Positions 43,502 to 53,350 of a stretch of DNA of 64,000 nucleotides are shown here, in pieces. A model generated the notes under the pieces. The model was given only the letters and a program-made list of their open reading frames with translations. It was not told where the DNA came from and did no database searches. The stretch is from Nibricoccus aquaticus. GTDB lineage: Bacteria; Verrucomicrobiota; Verrucomicrobiia; Opitutales; Opitutaceae. The translations under genes and the position numbers were made by a program. The stretch is from NCBI RefSeq assembly GCF_002310495.1, contig NZ_CP023344.1, positions 4,666,448 through 4,730,447 of the forward strand, in the 5' to 3' direction. Numbering within the stretch: position 1 is the stretch's first letter; the number at the start of each line of letters is the position of its first letter.

Positions 43502-44529
43502 CGTTTGCCCGCAGTTTCTCCCCCCGCGCCCTCCTCCCCCTCGCGCTGGCCCTCGCCCCTTTCAACGTTTTCGCCCAGGAACCCGCCCCCACGTCCGCCT
43601 CCTCCGATGGCATGGACCTGCGTTTCGCCAACGGCATCGTCGCCGTCGTCGAAGAGAAAGCCATCACCGTCGATGACGTCCGTCGCAAGATTCAGCCCTA
43701 CCTCGCCCAAATGCAGCGCGAGGCCCGCAACGAAAAGGAGTTCAACGAAAAACTCGAAGCCCTCCAGGACGACATCATCCAGACCGAGATCGATAAGGTT
43801 CTGGTAATTAAAGAATTTTATAAGGAAAAAGACGGCGAGCCCAAGCGCACCATCCCCACGAGCTACATCGATAACCAGCTCTCCGAAATCCTCATCACGC
43901 AGTACGACAACGACCGCTCTAAATTCCTCGCCGAACTCCGCCGCCAGGGAAAAACCATCCGCGATTTCCGCCGCGACATCGAACAAGACATCGTCGAGGG
44001 CTACATGCGCCAGCAGCAGCGCAAGAGCCAGAGCATCATCAGCCCCGTGAAGGTCGAAACCTTCTACAACGAGAACAAAGATAAGTTCTACCAGGAAGAC
44101 AGCGTCCACCTCCGCCTCATTCAATTCAGCCGCACCGACGGAGCCACCGACGCCGATCTCCGCGCCAAAGCCGATGCCGTCATCGCCCGCGTCAAAGCCG
44201 GCGAAAAATTCGAAGACGTCGCCAAAGAAGTCAGTCAGGACACACGCCGCTCCAAAGGCGGCGACTGGGGCTGGCAAAAACGCTCCGACCTCAAACCCGA
44301 ACTCAGCGAGCCCCTCTTCAAACTGGCCAAAGCCGAAGTCACCGAGCCCATCGTCATGCCCGAAGGCGTCTTCCTCATGTTCGTCGAAGACCGCAAATAC
44401 GCCGGCACCCAGCCCATCGACGAAGTCCGCGACCAGATTGAGCGCATCCTCGTCCAGCAGATGGCCCGCACCAGCCAGGAACGCTGGCTCGAACGCCTCC
44501 GCCGCAACGGCTACGTGAAACACTACTGA
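43498..44529 (+). CDS. SurA-like periplasmic peptidyl-prolyl isomerase
   Basis: 343 residues with a signal peptide (FSPRALLPLALALAPFNVFA). The SurA N-terminal chaperone region (VRRKIQPYLAQM) is followed by one PpiC-type rotamase domain (VHLRLIQFS, FEDVAKEVSQDTRRSKGGDW, FKLAKAEVTEPIVMPEGVFL). In the periplasm it would help fold outer-membrane proteins. Its start overlaps the mfd stop, an odd coupling between DNA repair and envelope folding that may only reflect gene packing. A strong terminator follows. Confidence 0.87.
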   Translation: MTFARSFSPRALLPLALALAPFNVFAQEPAPTSASSDGMDLRFANGIVAVVEEKAITVDDVRRKIQPYLAQMQREARNEKEFNEKLEALQDDIIQTEIDKVLVIKEFYKEKDGEPKRTIPTSYIDNQLSEILITQYDNDRSKFLAELRRQGKTIRDFRRDIEQDIVEGYMRQQQRKSQSIISPVKVETFYNENKDKFYQEDSVHLRLIQFSRTDGATDADLRAKADAVIARVKAGEKFEDVAKEVSQDTRRSKGGDWGWQKRSDLKPELSEPLFKLAKAEVTEPIVMPEGVFLMFVEDRKYAGTQPIDEVRDQIERILVQQMARTSQERWLERLRRNGYVKHY

Positions 44530-44564
44530 GCCGCCTCACGCGCCATCCTCTTTTTCGTGTTTCC

Positions 44565-44597
44565 AAACGCGGTCCCGAAAACGGACCGCGTTTTTTA
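44565..44597 (+). terminator. rho-independent terminator
   Basis: Perfect stem AACGCGGTCC / GGACCGCGTT with a 7-base loop and a T run. Closes the mfd-isomerase unit. Confidence 0.92.
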
Positions 44598-44698
44598 TTC
44601 TAGCGCCATGCCCGCTCACGCGGCATTCATGCGCACACATCCTTGGCGGGATCGACAGGCGGGAGGTCCGCCCCGCGCTCGCGCCAGGCTCCAGCCCC

Positions 44699-45415
44699 AT
44701 GTCCGACACCCCCGCCTCCAGCCTCCTCCGCGAGATGGCCGCCTCCGAACGCCCGCAAGAACGCCTCCAGCGCCTCGGCCCCGCCGCCCTCAGCGACACC
44801 GAACTTCTCGCCATGCTCCTGCGCAGCGGCACGCGCGGCCACGACGTCCTCAGCGTCTCCACCCATCTCCTCGCCGACGCCGGCTCACTTGCCCAACTCA
44901 TCACCTGGCGAGAAGCCGATTTTTGCCGTCTCAAAGGCATCGGCCGCGTCAAAGCCCTCCAGCTCCTCACCGTCACCGAGATCGCCCGCCGCATCCTCCT
45001 CCAACAATCCGGCGAAGCCCCGCTCCTCGACCGCCCCGAACTCATCGCCGCCTACATGGCCCCGCTCACTCTCGGCCTCGAAATCGAAAAAGTCTGGGTG
45101 CTCTGCCTCAACCGCAAAGGCCGCCTCATCAAACGCGTCGAGGTCACCTCCGGCATCGCCACCGCCAGCCTCGCCCATCCGCGCGAAATTTTCCGCGAAG
45201 CCATCCGCGAATCCGCCGTCGCCATCGCCTGCGTCCACAATCACCCCAGCGGAGACCCGCAACCCAGCGCCCAGGATATGCGCGTGACTCGCCAGCTCCG
45301 CGAAGCCGCCAAGACCGTGGACATCGAGTTCATCGACCACGTCATCATGGGCCGACAGCTCAACGACCCCGCCGGCATCGGCCACTACAGCTTCCGCGCC
45401 TGCGGCTTTCTCTGA
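44699..45415 (+). CDS. radC: RadC family protein
   Basis: 238 residues. The N-terminal helix-hairpin-helix region (RLGPAALSDTELLAMLLRSG, WREADFCRLKGIGRVKALQL) and the C-terminal JAMM metalloprotease-like fold with HNHPSGDPQPSAQD match RadC (UPF0758). The name comes from an old repair link; the real cellular role is unsettled. Single-gene unit between the mfd operon terminator and a convergent gene. Confidence 0.92.
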   Translation: MSDTPASSLLREMAASERPQERLQRLGPAALSDTELLAMLLRSGTRGHDVLSVSTHLLADAGSLAQLITWREADFCRLKGIGRVKALQLLTVTEIARRILLQQSGEAPLLDRPELIAAYMAPLTLGLEIEKVWVLCLNRKGRLIKRVEVTSGIATASLAHPREIFREAIRESAVAIACVHNHPSGDPQPSAQDMRVTRQLREAAKTVDIEFIDHVIMGRQLNDPAGIGHYSFRACGFL

Positions 45416-45440
45416 ATTTCTGAATTCAGTTATCGTCCGG

Positions 45441-46244
45441 CTATTTATCGGTCTTCGCCGCCGCAACCGCCGCGCCAGGTTGCCCGCCCACCGAGCTGGA
45501 TTTCCCGCCTCCCTGATACCGCGAGACCCGCTTGAACTCACCCCACGTGTACTCCGCGCGATTGCCGAGTTTCGACATCACCACGCGCGCCGTCCCATCA
45601 GCCTCACTGGCGGCCTCAGCCGGCGTTTTCTTCTCGGCGTGATCGTCGTCCGCATCGAAACGCAGATCCAGATCGAGATCCGTCACCTTGGCCACTCCGA
45701 GCGCGATGCGCAGCGGCTCACTCAACCCAGCGGTGATGCGATCAATCGTCTTCGTGTCCTTCCGGATGGAAATCCCGACACTCAACTTATCCACCGAGAT
45801 CAATCGCGCCGCCTCAGGTTTCACCGCCACATCATAGCGCACGCTCTCCTTCTCCGTCTCCACCACCTTCGCGTTTTCTAAATCGAAATACTCCTCCAGC
45901 GCCTTGTTGGCTTTCTTACGTGGCTTCTTGTTACGGCGATCCTGAATGCGCTCGATCTCCGCCGGTGTCGGGCGCTTGCCATTCACCTCCAGCAACGCCC
46001 ACCGCTGCTTGTCCGGCAGCGAGGGATCGTACCGCTCCACGCGTTCCTCCTTCAAAGAGCCGTCGTCATTCAGATAACGCGTCCGCTGCACAAACGACAG
46101 ATCGTCCTTCCCCTCGCTCCAGTTTTTGAACGCCTCTCTGAGCAGCTCCGGACTCGACGCCTTCACCACACTGGCGCCCGAGAGCATAAGCGCGCTTACC
46201 ACGCAGACACGGATCAACCACCTTGGAGTACGAATGGAGTTCAT
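45441..46244 (-). CDS. hypothetical exported protein
   Basis: 267 residues from MNSIRTPRWLIRVCVVSAL, with a signal peptide ending near VKASS. The rest is charged, with beta-strand-like parts (DLSFVQRTRYLNDDGSLKEE, DLDLDLRFDADDDHAEKK). No family was recognised. Likely periplasmic. Convergent with radC and upstream of no clear partner. Confidence 0.65.
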   Translation of the reverse strand: MNSIRTPRWLIRVCVVSALMLSGASVVKASSPELLREAFKNWSEGKDDLSFVQRTRYLNDDGSLKEERVERYDPSLPDKQRWALLEVNGKRPTPAEIERIQDRRNKKPRKKANKALEEYFDLENAKVVETEKESVRYDVAVKPEAARLISVDKLSVGISIRKDTKTIDRITAGLSEPLRIALGVAKVTDLDLDLRFDADDDHAEKKTPAEAASEADGTARVVMSKLGNRAEYTWGEFKRVSRYQGGGKSSSVGGQPGAAVAAAKTDK

Positions 46245-46327
46245 TCGCCCGATGGACCCGCATTCCCGTCTCAAGCTTCACACCTATTCCCCTGAGACGC
46301 GCTACGGGGAATTTCCCGAAGCGCCAC

Positions 46328-46894
46328 TCACGACATCCGCCGCCGTCTCGCCGCCAGCCGGATCAACGCCGTGGCGATTCCCTCCAGCGACTTCACATGC
46401 CGCGTCTTGGTCGCATTGAGCGCCGCCGTCGGCATCCAAAGCCCTTCGGCCGTCTTGGGATCTTGCACGATGACGATCCCGCCTCGCTCCTGAATCCGCT
46501 TCGCCCCGGCCGCTCCGTCAAATCCTCCACCCGTCAAAACCACCGCGATGGCCGCGCGCCCGCTCCACTCCGCCGCCGACTCAAACAGCGCATCGATCGA
46601 GGGCCGCGCAAAATTCACCAGCTCATCCGTGGACAACGAAAAACATCCGTCCTCCAGCATCAGATGATAATCCGGCGGACACAGAAAAACCCGGCCAGCC
46701 TCCACCGGAATTTTATCCTCCACATCCACGATTGGCAGCGCGCAATCCCGCTGGATGTAATCGCGCAGCAGTTCATCCCCATCGCGATGCCGATGCAGCA
46801 CCACCGCGATTGGCAGCGAAAAGTCCTCCGGCAACCGCAGCAAGATTTCCCGCAGCGCCCTGCTTCCACCGAGCGAACCACCGATGACGATCAT
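46328..46894 (-). CDS. CheB-type methylesterase, no receiver domain
   Basis: 188 residues, only the catalytic domain. The active-site residues are present: Ser in IVIGGSLGGSRALREIL, His in VVLHRHRDGDELLR, and Asp in VLTGGGFDGAAGAKRIQERG. GLWMPTAAL matches the C-terminal signature. Classic CheB has an N-terminal receiver; here it is absent, so control must come from the partner kinase or receptors. Its ATG overlaps the CheR stop. Confidence 0.85.
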   Translation of the reverse strand: MIVIGGSLGGSRALREILLRLPEDFSLPIAVVLHRHRDGDELLRDYIQRDCALPIVDVEDKIPVEAGRVFLCPPDYHLMLEDGCFSLSTDELVNFARPSIDALFESAAEWSGRAAIAVVLTGGGFDGAAGAKRIQERGGIVIVQDPKTAEGLWMPTAALNATKTRHVKSLEGIATALIRLAARRRRMS

Positions 46895-47781
46895 TTGATT
46901 TTACGGAAGACGCGCTCTTTCGCATCGATGGTGTCGTAACAATCCCGGTACGCCGTGAACCGCACCGCCTCACTTCGCCCAAGCCCGAGAAATCCAAACG
47001 TGACCAGGCTATCATGAAAAAGTGCGTGGACCCTCTCCTGCAATTCCCGCTGGAAATAGATCATCACATTGCGGCAAAGAATCAGGTGGAACTCGTTGAA
47101 CGACGCATCCGAGACCAGATTGTGCGTCCCAAAAACCACGTTGTCCCTCAGGTGTCGGCGAAAAATCACCGACTCGGTGTCCGCCGTGAAGTAGTCCGAA
47201 AATGGCACTCGTCCGCCCGCGAGTTGATAATTGCGCGAGTATTCCTGCATCGCCGCCAGCGGGAAAACGCCCGCCCGCGCCCGCTCCAGCACGTTCTCGC
47301 TCAGATCTGTCGCGTAGATCCGGCAACGCTCGGCGATGCCTTCTTCATGCAGCAAAATGGACAGCGAATAAACCTCCTCGCCCGTCGAGCAACCCGCCAC
47401 CCACAAGCGGACAAATGGATAGGTCTTCAACACCGGCACCACTTGCTCCCGCAACACGCGGAAAAAACCCGGGTCACGAAACATCGCCGTCGTATGCACC
47501 GTCAGCTGGCGGATCAGATAATCCAGCGCCTGCCCGTCGCTCTTCAGCCGCAGGTGAAGTCCGGATACGTTCTCGGTCCCCGTCTCCCTCACCGCGCGGG
47601 CCACCCGCCGCCGCAGCGACGAAAAGGCGTACTCGCGAAAATCCAGTCCCGACCGCTGATGCACCGTATCGAGCAGCAGCCGCAGATCGTCGAACTCCTT
47701 TTCCTCATCCCCCGGCACGGCGAGCCCGGGCGCTTTTGCTTGCGCCTGATCAGCTGGAAAATCTTTGCCCGGGATTGTCAC
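46891..47781 (-). CDS. CheR-type methyltransferase
   Basis: 296 residues from GTG (VTIPGKDFPADQAQ), whose codon overlaps the stop of the hybrid kinase gene. The SAM-binding region VRLWVAGCSTGEEVYSLSIL, LVSDASFNEFHLILCRNVMI and YFQRELQERV mark a CheR methyltransferase; the short N-terminal helical domain is also present. It methylates glutamates in receptors. With CheB and the kinase it forms a coupled three-gene unit. Confidence 0.87.
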   Translation of the reverse strand: MTIPGKDFPADQAQAKAPGLAVPGDEEKEFDDLRLLLDTVHQRSGLDFREYAFSSLRRRVARAVRETGTENVSGLHLRLKSDGQALDYLIRQLTVHTTAMFRDPGFFRVLREQVVPVLKTYPFVRLWVAGCSTGEEVYSLSILLHEEGIAERCRIYATDLSENVLERARAGVFPLAAMQEYSRNYQLAGGRVPFSDYFTADTESVIFRRHLRDNVVFGTHNLVSDASFNEFHLILCRNVMIYFQRELQERVHALFHDSLVTFGFLGLGRSEAVRFTAYRDCYDTIDAKERVFRKIK

Positions 47782-50700
47782 CGGTACAGCCAGACACGCA
47801 GAAGCGAGATAAGTTTTTCGGTATCGACCGGCTTCGTGATGTAGTCCGACGCACCCGCTTCGATGCACCGTTCGCGATCACCCTTCATCGCCTTGGCCGT
47901 GACGGAGATGATCGGCAGCCGCGCGAAACGGCTGTCCGCGCGCAACCGCCGGATCGCTTCGTAACCGTCCATCTCCGGCATCATCACATCCATCAACACC
48001 ACGTCGCACACCGGATCGGCCTGCAACTGATCGATCGCCGCTTTGCCGCTCTCGGCAAACGTCACAATCATCCCGTAAGCCTCCAGCCGCGCCGTCAGCG
48101 CGAAAATATTCCGCACATCGTCGTCCACCACCAGCACACGACGCCCCGTGAGCAACGCGTCCTGCTTGCGCACTTGCTCCAGCATCCGGCGCTTCGATTC
48201 CGGCAGCCGCGACTGCACGCGATGCAGGAAAAGCGCCGTCTCATCGAGCAGCCGCTCCGGCGAGCGCGCATCCTTCACGATGATAGATTCCGACAGCGAC
48301 CTCAGCTCCGTCTCTTCCGCGGGCGATAGGTCCTTGCCCGTGTACACGATGACCGGCGGCGCCTGCAGCCCGAGCCGCGTGTTGATCTCCCGGATCAGCT
48401 GCACACCTGGCTTATCGGGCAGCATCAAATCCATGACGATGCAGTCGAACTTCTCCTTCGCGAGCGCCTCGAGCGCCTCGGCCGCGCTGCCGACTGTCGT
48501 CGTATGCACATCGCCGTTACCGATCAACTCCCGGATCGTGTCGCGCTGCACCATGTCATCCTCGACCACGAGCAGGCTCTTTACCGGACGTTCGATGAAA
48601 TCCACCGTCTGCTGAAGGATCTCCGTGATCGCCTCCTTGCTCACCGGCTTTTGCAGATAAGAAACCGCCCCCAGCCGCAACCCGCGCCCACGCGCCGGCT
48701 CGACCGAGATCACGTGTACCGGGATATGCCGCGTGCGTTCGTCATGCTTCAAACGGTCCAGCACCAGCCAGCCATCTTCGTCGATGAGTCGCAGATCGAG
48801 CGTGATCGCGACCGGCTGGAAACGCTGCGCCATCGCCATCCCGTGCCGCGCACTCCGGGCCACGAGCGCCTTGAACCGCTTCTCGCGCGCAAAATCCACC
48901 AGGATGGCCGAGAACCGCGTATCGTCTTCGATGATCAGAATCACGCGATCCTCCGGCACGATGTTATCGCGATCATCGTCCACGCCCGGCTCATCCCAGC
49001 CGGCCGGCATGTCCGCCAATTCCAAAGACTGCGCGAGTGCTGCGGGCGCTTCACTGACAGGCAACTCACTGCGGGCAGGAACGGCCATCCGGCTATCCAC
49101 CGCCGAGCTCCGCGCCAGCTCCGCGTCGATGCGCGCGGGCAGAAACAAAGTAAACGTGCTGCCCTTGCCCTCCTCGCTCTCCAGCTGCAACACACCGCCA
49201 AGCATCAGCGCGATTTCCCGGCTGATCGACAGTCCGAGACCTGTGCCGCCAAACCTCCGCGACGTCCCCGCATCCGCCTGCTGAAACGACTCGAACACGA
49301 TCTGCTGCTTGTCCTTCGCGATGCCGATACCCGTGTCGCTCACCGCAATCGCCACCACCGCCGCCGCGCCCTCCAGCGACGCCGACTTCCGCCGCCAGCC
49401 TTGCGTGACCGGGCGGATCTCCACGCTCACCGAACCGCGCTCCGTAAACTTAAACGCGTTCGAAAGCAGATTCTTCAAAACCTGATGCAGACGGCGCACG
49501 TCCGTGTGGACCGCTGCCGGCAATCCCTCCGCCACACTCACCGTGAAGCCCAGCTGCTTGGTCTCCGCGACATGCCGGAATTGCTGCTCCATCGAGCGCT
49601 GCAAATCCACCGGCGAAACATCATCCAGCTGCAACTCGACCGTGCCCGACTCGATCTTCGCCAGATCGAGGATCTGGTTGATCATCTCCAGCAGATCCGC
49701 GCCCGACGACTCGATCGTCTGCGCAAACTGCACCTGCTTCGCTGTCAGATTCGTTTCACGATTCTCCGCAAGCAGACGCGCCAGGATGAGCAGACTGTTC
49801 AACGGCGTGCGCAGCTCGTGCGACATCGTCGCGAGGAAGTCCGATTTGTACTTCGAGGTCGTCGCCAGCTGCCGCGCCTGCTCCTGCAGCTCTAATCGCG
49901 CCTTCTCGATGGCGCGGTTGGAGTGCTCCAGATCCCGCTTCTGAGTCGCGAGCAGATTGGATTTTTCCTCCATCTCTTCGTTCGACTGCTGCAACTCCTC
50001 ATTCGATTGCTCCAACTCCTCATTGGTCTGCGTGAGTTCCACCTGTTGCTCCTGCAGCAACAGCTCCGATTTCCGCAAACGGTCCGCCTGCGCTTCCAGC
50101 TCGGTGTTCTTGTCCGCCAGCACATGTTTCTGCGCCTCCAGCTGCACCGCCAGCTCCTGCGAACGGCGAAGCAGTTCCTCTGTCCTCAGCATGGACTCGA
50201 CCGCCTGCAGCACGACGCCGAGGTTCGCGGCAAGCTGACGCACAAACTCCAGCTGCAAAGGCGTGAACGCCTTGAACGACGCCAGCTCCAGCACCGCCTT
50301 CACCTGTCCCTCGAACACCACCGGCTCCACCAGCACCACCGCCGGCTTCGAGCCGCCCAGGGCCGAGCCGATCCGCAGATAGTCCGGCGGTGTGCCCGTG
50401 ATCAGGATACGCCGCCCCTCCTGATGGCACTGGCCGACCAGGCCCTGCCCGCTCTTGAATTCCAGCGGCGGGTTATCTGTCGCGAAACCAGCCGCCAGCC
50501 GCAGCGATTCCACGCCGCCCTCCCCGGCCACGCGATACAGTGCCGCTTGCGGCACATCCAGCTGCACGGCGATTTCGTTGAGCACCAGACGTGCGATTTC
50601 CAGCGGATCGCGCTGCTTCTGAAAAAGCATGGCCAGCTTCGCGAGCCCCGTCTTCAGCCAGTCCTGCCCGGCCAGCGCCGCCTGCCGCTGCTCCACCTGC

Positions 50701-51461
50701 GCGGCCATCGCGTTAAACACATGCGCCACATGCCCGACCTCATCCGCATTAGGAATAGAGACGCGATGAGCGTAGTCTCCATCGCCGATCCGCACCGCGC
50801 TCACCCGCAATTTTTCCAGCGGCCGCGTGATGCTGCCGTTCAAAATCATCCCGCCCAAAGCGACCACGACCAGCGCCAGCGCCGATCCATACACCACGAA
50901 ATTACGGGTGAACTTCCCCGCCGCCGCCGCCGCTTCCTGCCGCTGCAGGAGAAGGCTCGTCTCCTCGCGCTCCATCTCGCCGGACAGCGCCCATATCTTT
51001 TCAGACGAGTCCTGCCCGCGCCGCACCAGATCGGCCATTTGCGCGACCGTAGCCCCACCTTGATCGCGCGCTGTGATCAAACCGAAAGAAAGCTGCGCGC
51101 GCAACGCCACCGCTGCCTGCAGCTGATCGAGACGCGCCACCTGCAACGGATTATCCGCCGTCAACCTGCGCAAAGTACCGACCGACTCCGCCGTGGAATG
51201 CCGATAAGATTCAAAGTCCGCCTTGAGCTCCTCCTCCCCGGAGATCGCGTATCCTCTTCCTACCGACTCCAGACGTGAGACGCCCGTGGTAAACGACCGC
51301 AGCTCCCCGATCACTTCAACCGTGTGTGTGACCAGCCGCGCCTCCCGCTGCATCTCCTCAAGATTCTTCAGACTGAAAAAACCGATGATGATCAGCGCCG
51401 CGAGGGGGACGCTAAAACCAAGAGCGATGCGATGACCGATGAGTAGTCGTTTTGAAAGCAC
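47778..51461 (-). CDS. large hybrid sensor kinase with three receiver domains
   Basis: 1227 residues. An N-terminal membrane helix (IALGFSVPLAALIIIGFFSL) and a periplasmic CHASE3-like helical part precede a second helix (VVYGSALALVVVALGGMIL) and HAMP. A GAF-like domain (about 260-400) and a long coiled coil (about 425-530) follow. Then come HisKA (FLATMSHELRTPLNSLLILA), HATPase (NLLSNAFKFTERG, DTGIGIA, GGTGLGLSISREI) and three receivers. Each receiver has its Asp (LDLRLIDEDGW, VMDLMLPDKPG, LMDVMMPEMDG). It overlaps the CheR start. The operon would sense a signal and adjust methylation of some receptor. Confidence 0.93.
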   Translation of the reverse strand: MLSKRLLIGHRIALGFSVPLAALIIIGFFSLKNLEEMQREARLVTHTVEVIGELRSFTTGVSRLESVGRGYAISGEEELKADFESYRHSTAESVGTLRRLTADNPLQVARLDQLQAAVALRAQLSFGLITARDQGGATVAQMADLVRRGQDSSEKIWALSGEMEREETSLLLQRQEAAAAAGKFTRNFVVYGSALALVVVALGGMILNGSITRPLEKLRVSAVRIGDGDYAHRVSIPNADEVGHVAHVFNAMAAQVEQRQAALAGQDWLKTGLAKLAMLFQKQRDPLEIARLVLNEIAVQLDVPQAALYRVAGEGGVESLRLAAGFATDNPPLEFKSGQGLVGQCHQEGRRILITGTPPDYLRIGSALGGSKPAVVLVEPVVFEGQVKAVLELASFKAFTPLQLEFVRQLAANLGVVLQAVESMLRTEELLRRSQELAVQLEAQKHVLADKNTELEAQADRLRKSELLLQEQQVELTQTNEELEQSNEELQQSNEEMEEKSNLLATQKRDLEHSNRAIEKARLELQEQARQLATTSKYKSDFLATMSHELRTPLNSLLILARLLAENRETNLTAKQVQFAQTIESSGADLLEMINQILDLAKIESGTVELQLDDVSPVDLQRSMEQQFRHVAETKQLGFTVSVAEGLPAAVHTDVRRLHQVLKNLLSNAFKFTERGSVSVEIRPVTQGWRRKSASLEGAAAVVAIAVSDTGIGIAKDKQQIVFESFQQADAGTSRRFGGTGLGLSISREIALMLGGVLQLESEEGKGSTFTLFLPARIDAELARSSAVDSRMAVPARSELPVSEAPAALAQSLELADMPAGWDEPGVDDDRDNIVPEDRVILIIEDDTRFSAILVDFAREKRFKALVARSARHGMAMAQRFQPVAITLDLRLIDEDGWLVLDRLKHDERTRHIPVHVISVEPARGRGLRLGAVSYLQKPVSKEAITEILQQTVDFIERPVKSLLVVEDDMVQRDTIRELIGNGDVHTTTVGSAAEALEALAKEKFDCIVMDLMLPDKPGVQLIREINTRLGLQAPPVIVYTGKDLSPAEETELRSLSESIIVKDARSPERLLDETALFLHRVQSRLPESKRRMLEQVRKQDALLTGRRVLVVDDDVRNIFALTARLEAYGMIVTFAESGKAAIDQLQADPVCDVVLMDVMMPEMDGYEAIRRLRADSRFARLPIISVTAKAMKGDRERCIEAGASDYITKPVDTEKLISLLRVWLYR

Positions 51462-51636
51462 GCCAACTTGTTGGTGAACCTTCCGAACCTAATCAATGCA
51501 AGGATGATGGACGGGCAATTTGCACGGGAAAAACCCGGAGATTAACCTTTTCGCCAGCCACGCAGTTCCCCTTTCTCACACTTTATCTTTCTCATCACCG
51601 CATCCTGTGCGGTCAGCCATCTCATCCAATCAATTC

Positions 51637-53307
51637 GTGAATCAGCGCACCAACATCCTGCTCGTCGATGACGAGCCTCGAAACCTGGATGTCCTCGAAG
51701 GCGTGCTGGAATCCGATGAGTACCGCCTCGTGCGGGCCGCCAACGCGCAGGAGACTTTGCTCGCGCTTTTGAACGAAGAGTTCGCCGTCATCGTCCTCGA
51801 CATCCAGATGCCCGGCATGAGCGGGATCGAGCTCGCGCACCTCATCAAGCAACGGGAAAAAACCCAGCACATCCCCATCATCTTCCTCACCGCCTTCTAT
51901 CAAGACGAGCAGCGCATGATCGAGGGCTACAACGTCGGCGCGGTGGATTATCTCACCAAACCCGCCAACCCAAAAGTCCTTCGCTCCAAAGTCGCTGTAT
52001 TCGTCGATCTGTTTCGCAAGACCACCGCGCTTCAAAAAACCAACGACGCCCTCGGCCTCGAAATCCTCCAGCGCCAGAAAGCCGAATACGCGCTGCGCGA
52101 GACCAACGACGCCTTGGAAGCCCGCGTCGAAGTCCGCACCGCCGCCCTCCGCCAGGCACGCGACGAAGCCGAGCGCGCCGGCCGCGCCAAAGACGATTTT
52201 CTCGCCGCGCTCTCTCACGAACTGCGCACTCCTCTCAGCCCCGTGCTCCTCATCGCCAGCGAAGCCGCCGGCAACACCGCCTTTCCCGATGAGGCCCGCA
52301 TCCTCTTCGGCACCATCCGCAAAAACGTCGAGCTGGAGGCCCGCCTCATCGACGACCTCCTCGATCTCACCCGCATCATGCGCGGCAAACTCGCGCTCAC
52401 TCTCAAACCCCGCGACGTCCACACACTGCTCGAAGACGCCATCGCCACCGTCCGTCCGGACATCGAACAAAAAAAGCTCTCCCTCAAACTCGATCTCGCC
52501 ACCCTCCGTCGTCACGTCGCGGCCGACGATGTTCGCCTGCAGCAGGTCTTCTGGAACATCCTCAAGAACGCAGTGAAGTTCACCCCCGAAGCCGGCACGA
52601 TCACCGTCGTCACACGCTACACCGCGAAGGACGACGCCATCACCGTCGCCATCACCGACACCGGCATCGGCCTCTCTGCCGATGAAATCAGCCGAGTGTT
52701 CGATGCGTTTTCCCAGGGCGATCACGCCATCGGCGGTCGCTCCCACCGCTTCGGTGGCCTCGGCCTCGGCCTCACCATCTCACGCAGTCTCGTCGAACAT
52801 CACGACGGCACCCTCAGCATCAGCAGCCCCGGCCGCGACCAGGGAGCCACCTTCACCGTCGAACTTCCGCTGCTCTCAACCACCGCAGACTCCGGTAACG
52901 GCTCCGCCCATACATCCACCGGCACCACGCCTCCGCTGATAAGTTCGCCCCGCAATCGCCGCGTCCTGCTCGTCGAAGACCACGAGCCCACTCGCAAAAC
53001 CCTCGAAGCCCTGCTCCGCCGGCGACACTTCGAAGTCTCCGCATCCGGCAGCCTCGCCGAAGCCCGCGCCCTCGCCGCCACCCGCGGCTTCGACCTGCTC
53101 ATCTCCGACATCGGCCTCCCCGACGGCACCGGCTTCGACCTCATGCGCGAGATGAAAGAGCGCTACGACATCCGCGGCATCGCTCTCAGCGGATACGGCA
53201 TGGAGGAGGACATCGCCCAAAGCCAGTCCGCCGGCTTCCTCGTCCACCTCGTTAAACCCATCCAGATCCAGTCCTTGGACAAAGCCCTCGCCGACTTGCA
53301 GCAGTAG
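51637..53307 (+). CDS. REC-histidine kinase-REC protein
   Basis: 556 residues from GTG (VNQRTNILLVDDEP); an ATG at 51520 is in frame but adds non-conserved sequence. Receiver 1 has VIVLDIQMPGMSGIEL. A coiled coil and HisKA box (FLAALSHELRTPLSPVLLIA) lead to the ATPase (NILKNAVKFTPEAG, GGLGLGLTISRSLV). Receiver 2 holds LLISDIGLPDGTGFDLM. It is divergent from the big hybrid kinase across a 175-base region, which probably holds both promoters. Confidence 0.9.
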   Translation: MNQRTNILLVDDEPRNLDVLEGVLESDEYRLVRAANAQETLLALLNEEFAVIVLDIQMPGMSGIELAHLIKQREKTQHIPIIFLTAFYQDEQRMIEGYNVGAVDYLTKPANPKVLRSKVAVFVDLFRKTTALQKTNDALGLEILQRQKAEYALRETNDALEARVEVRTAALRQARDEAERAGRAKDDFLAALSHELRTPLSPVLLIASEAAGNTAFPDEARILFGTIRKNVELEARLIDDLLDLTRIMRGKLALTLKPRDVHTLLEDAIATVRPDIEQKKLSLKLDLATLRRHVAADDVRLQQVFWNILKNAVKFTPEAGTITVVTRYTAKDDAITVAITDTGIGLSADEISRVFDAFSQGDHAIGGRSHRFGGLGLGLTISRSLVEHHDGTLSISSPGRDQGATFTVELPLLSTTADSGNGSAHTSTGTTPPLISSPRNRRVLLVEDHEPTRKTLEALLRRRHFEVSASGSLAEARALAATRGFDLLISDIGLPDGTGFDLMREMKERYDIRGIALSGYGMEEDIAQSQSAGFLVHLVKPIQIQSLDKALADLQQ

Positions 53308-53350
53308 TGGGAACCCGCCTTCACGTCCGCGCCACAAACGCGCGCCTCAG

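Noticed and set aside
44510..44525. ACGTGAAACA considered as a parS half-site
   Set aside because: Only the right half fits the parS consensus, and it is coding sequence for the end of the isomerase (YVKHY).
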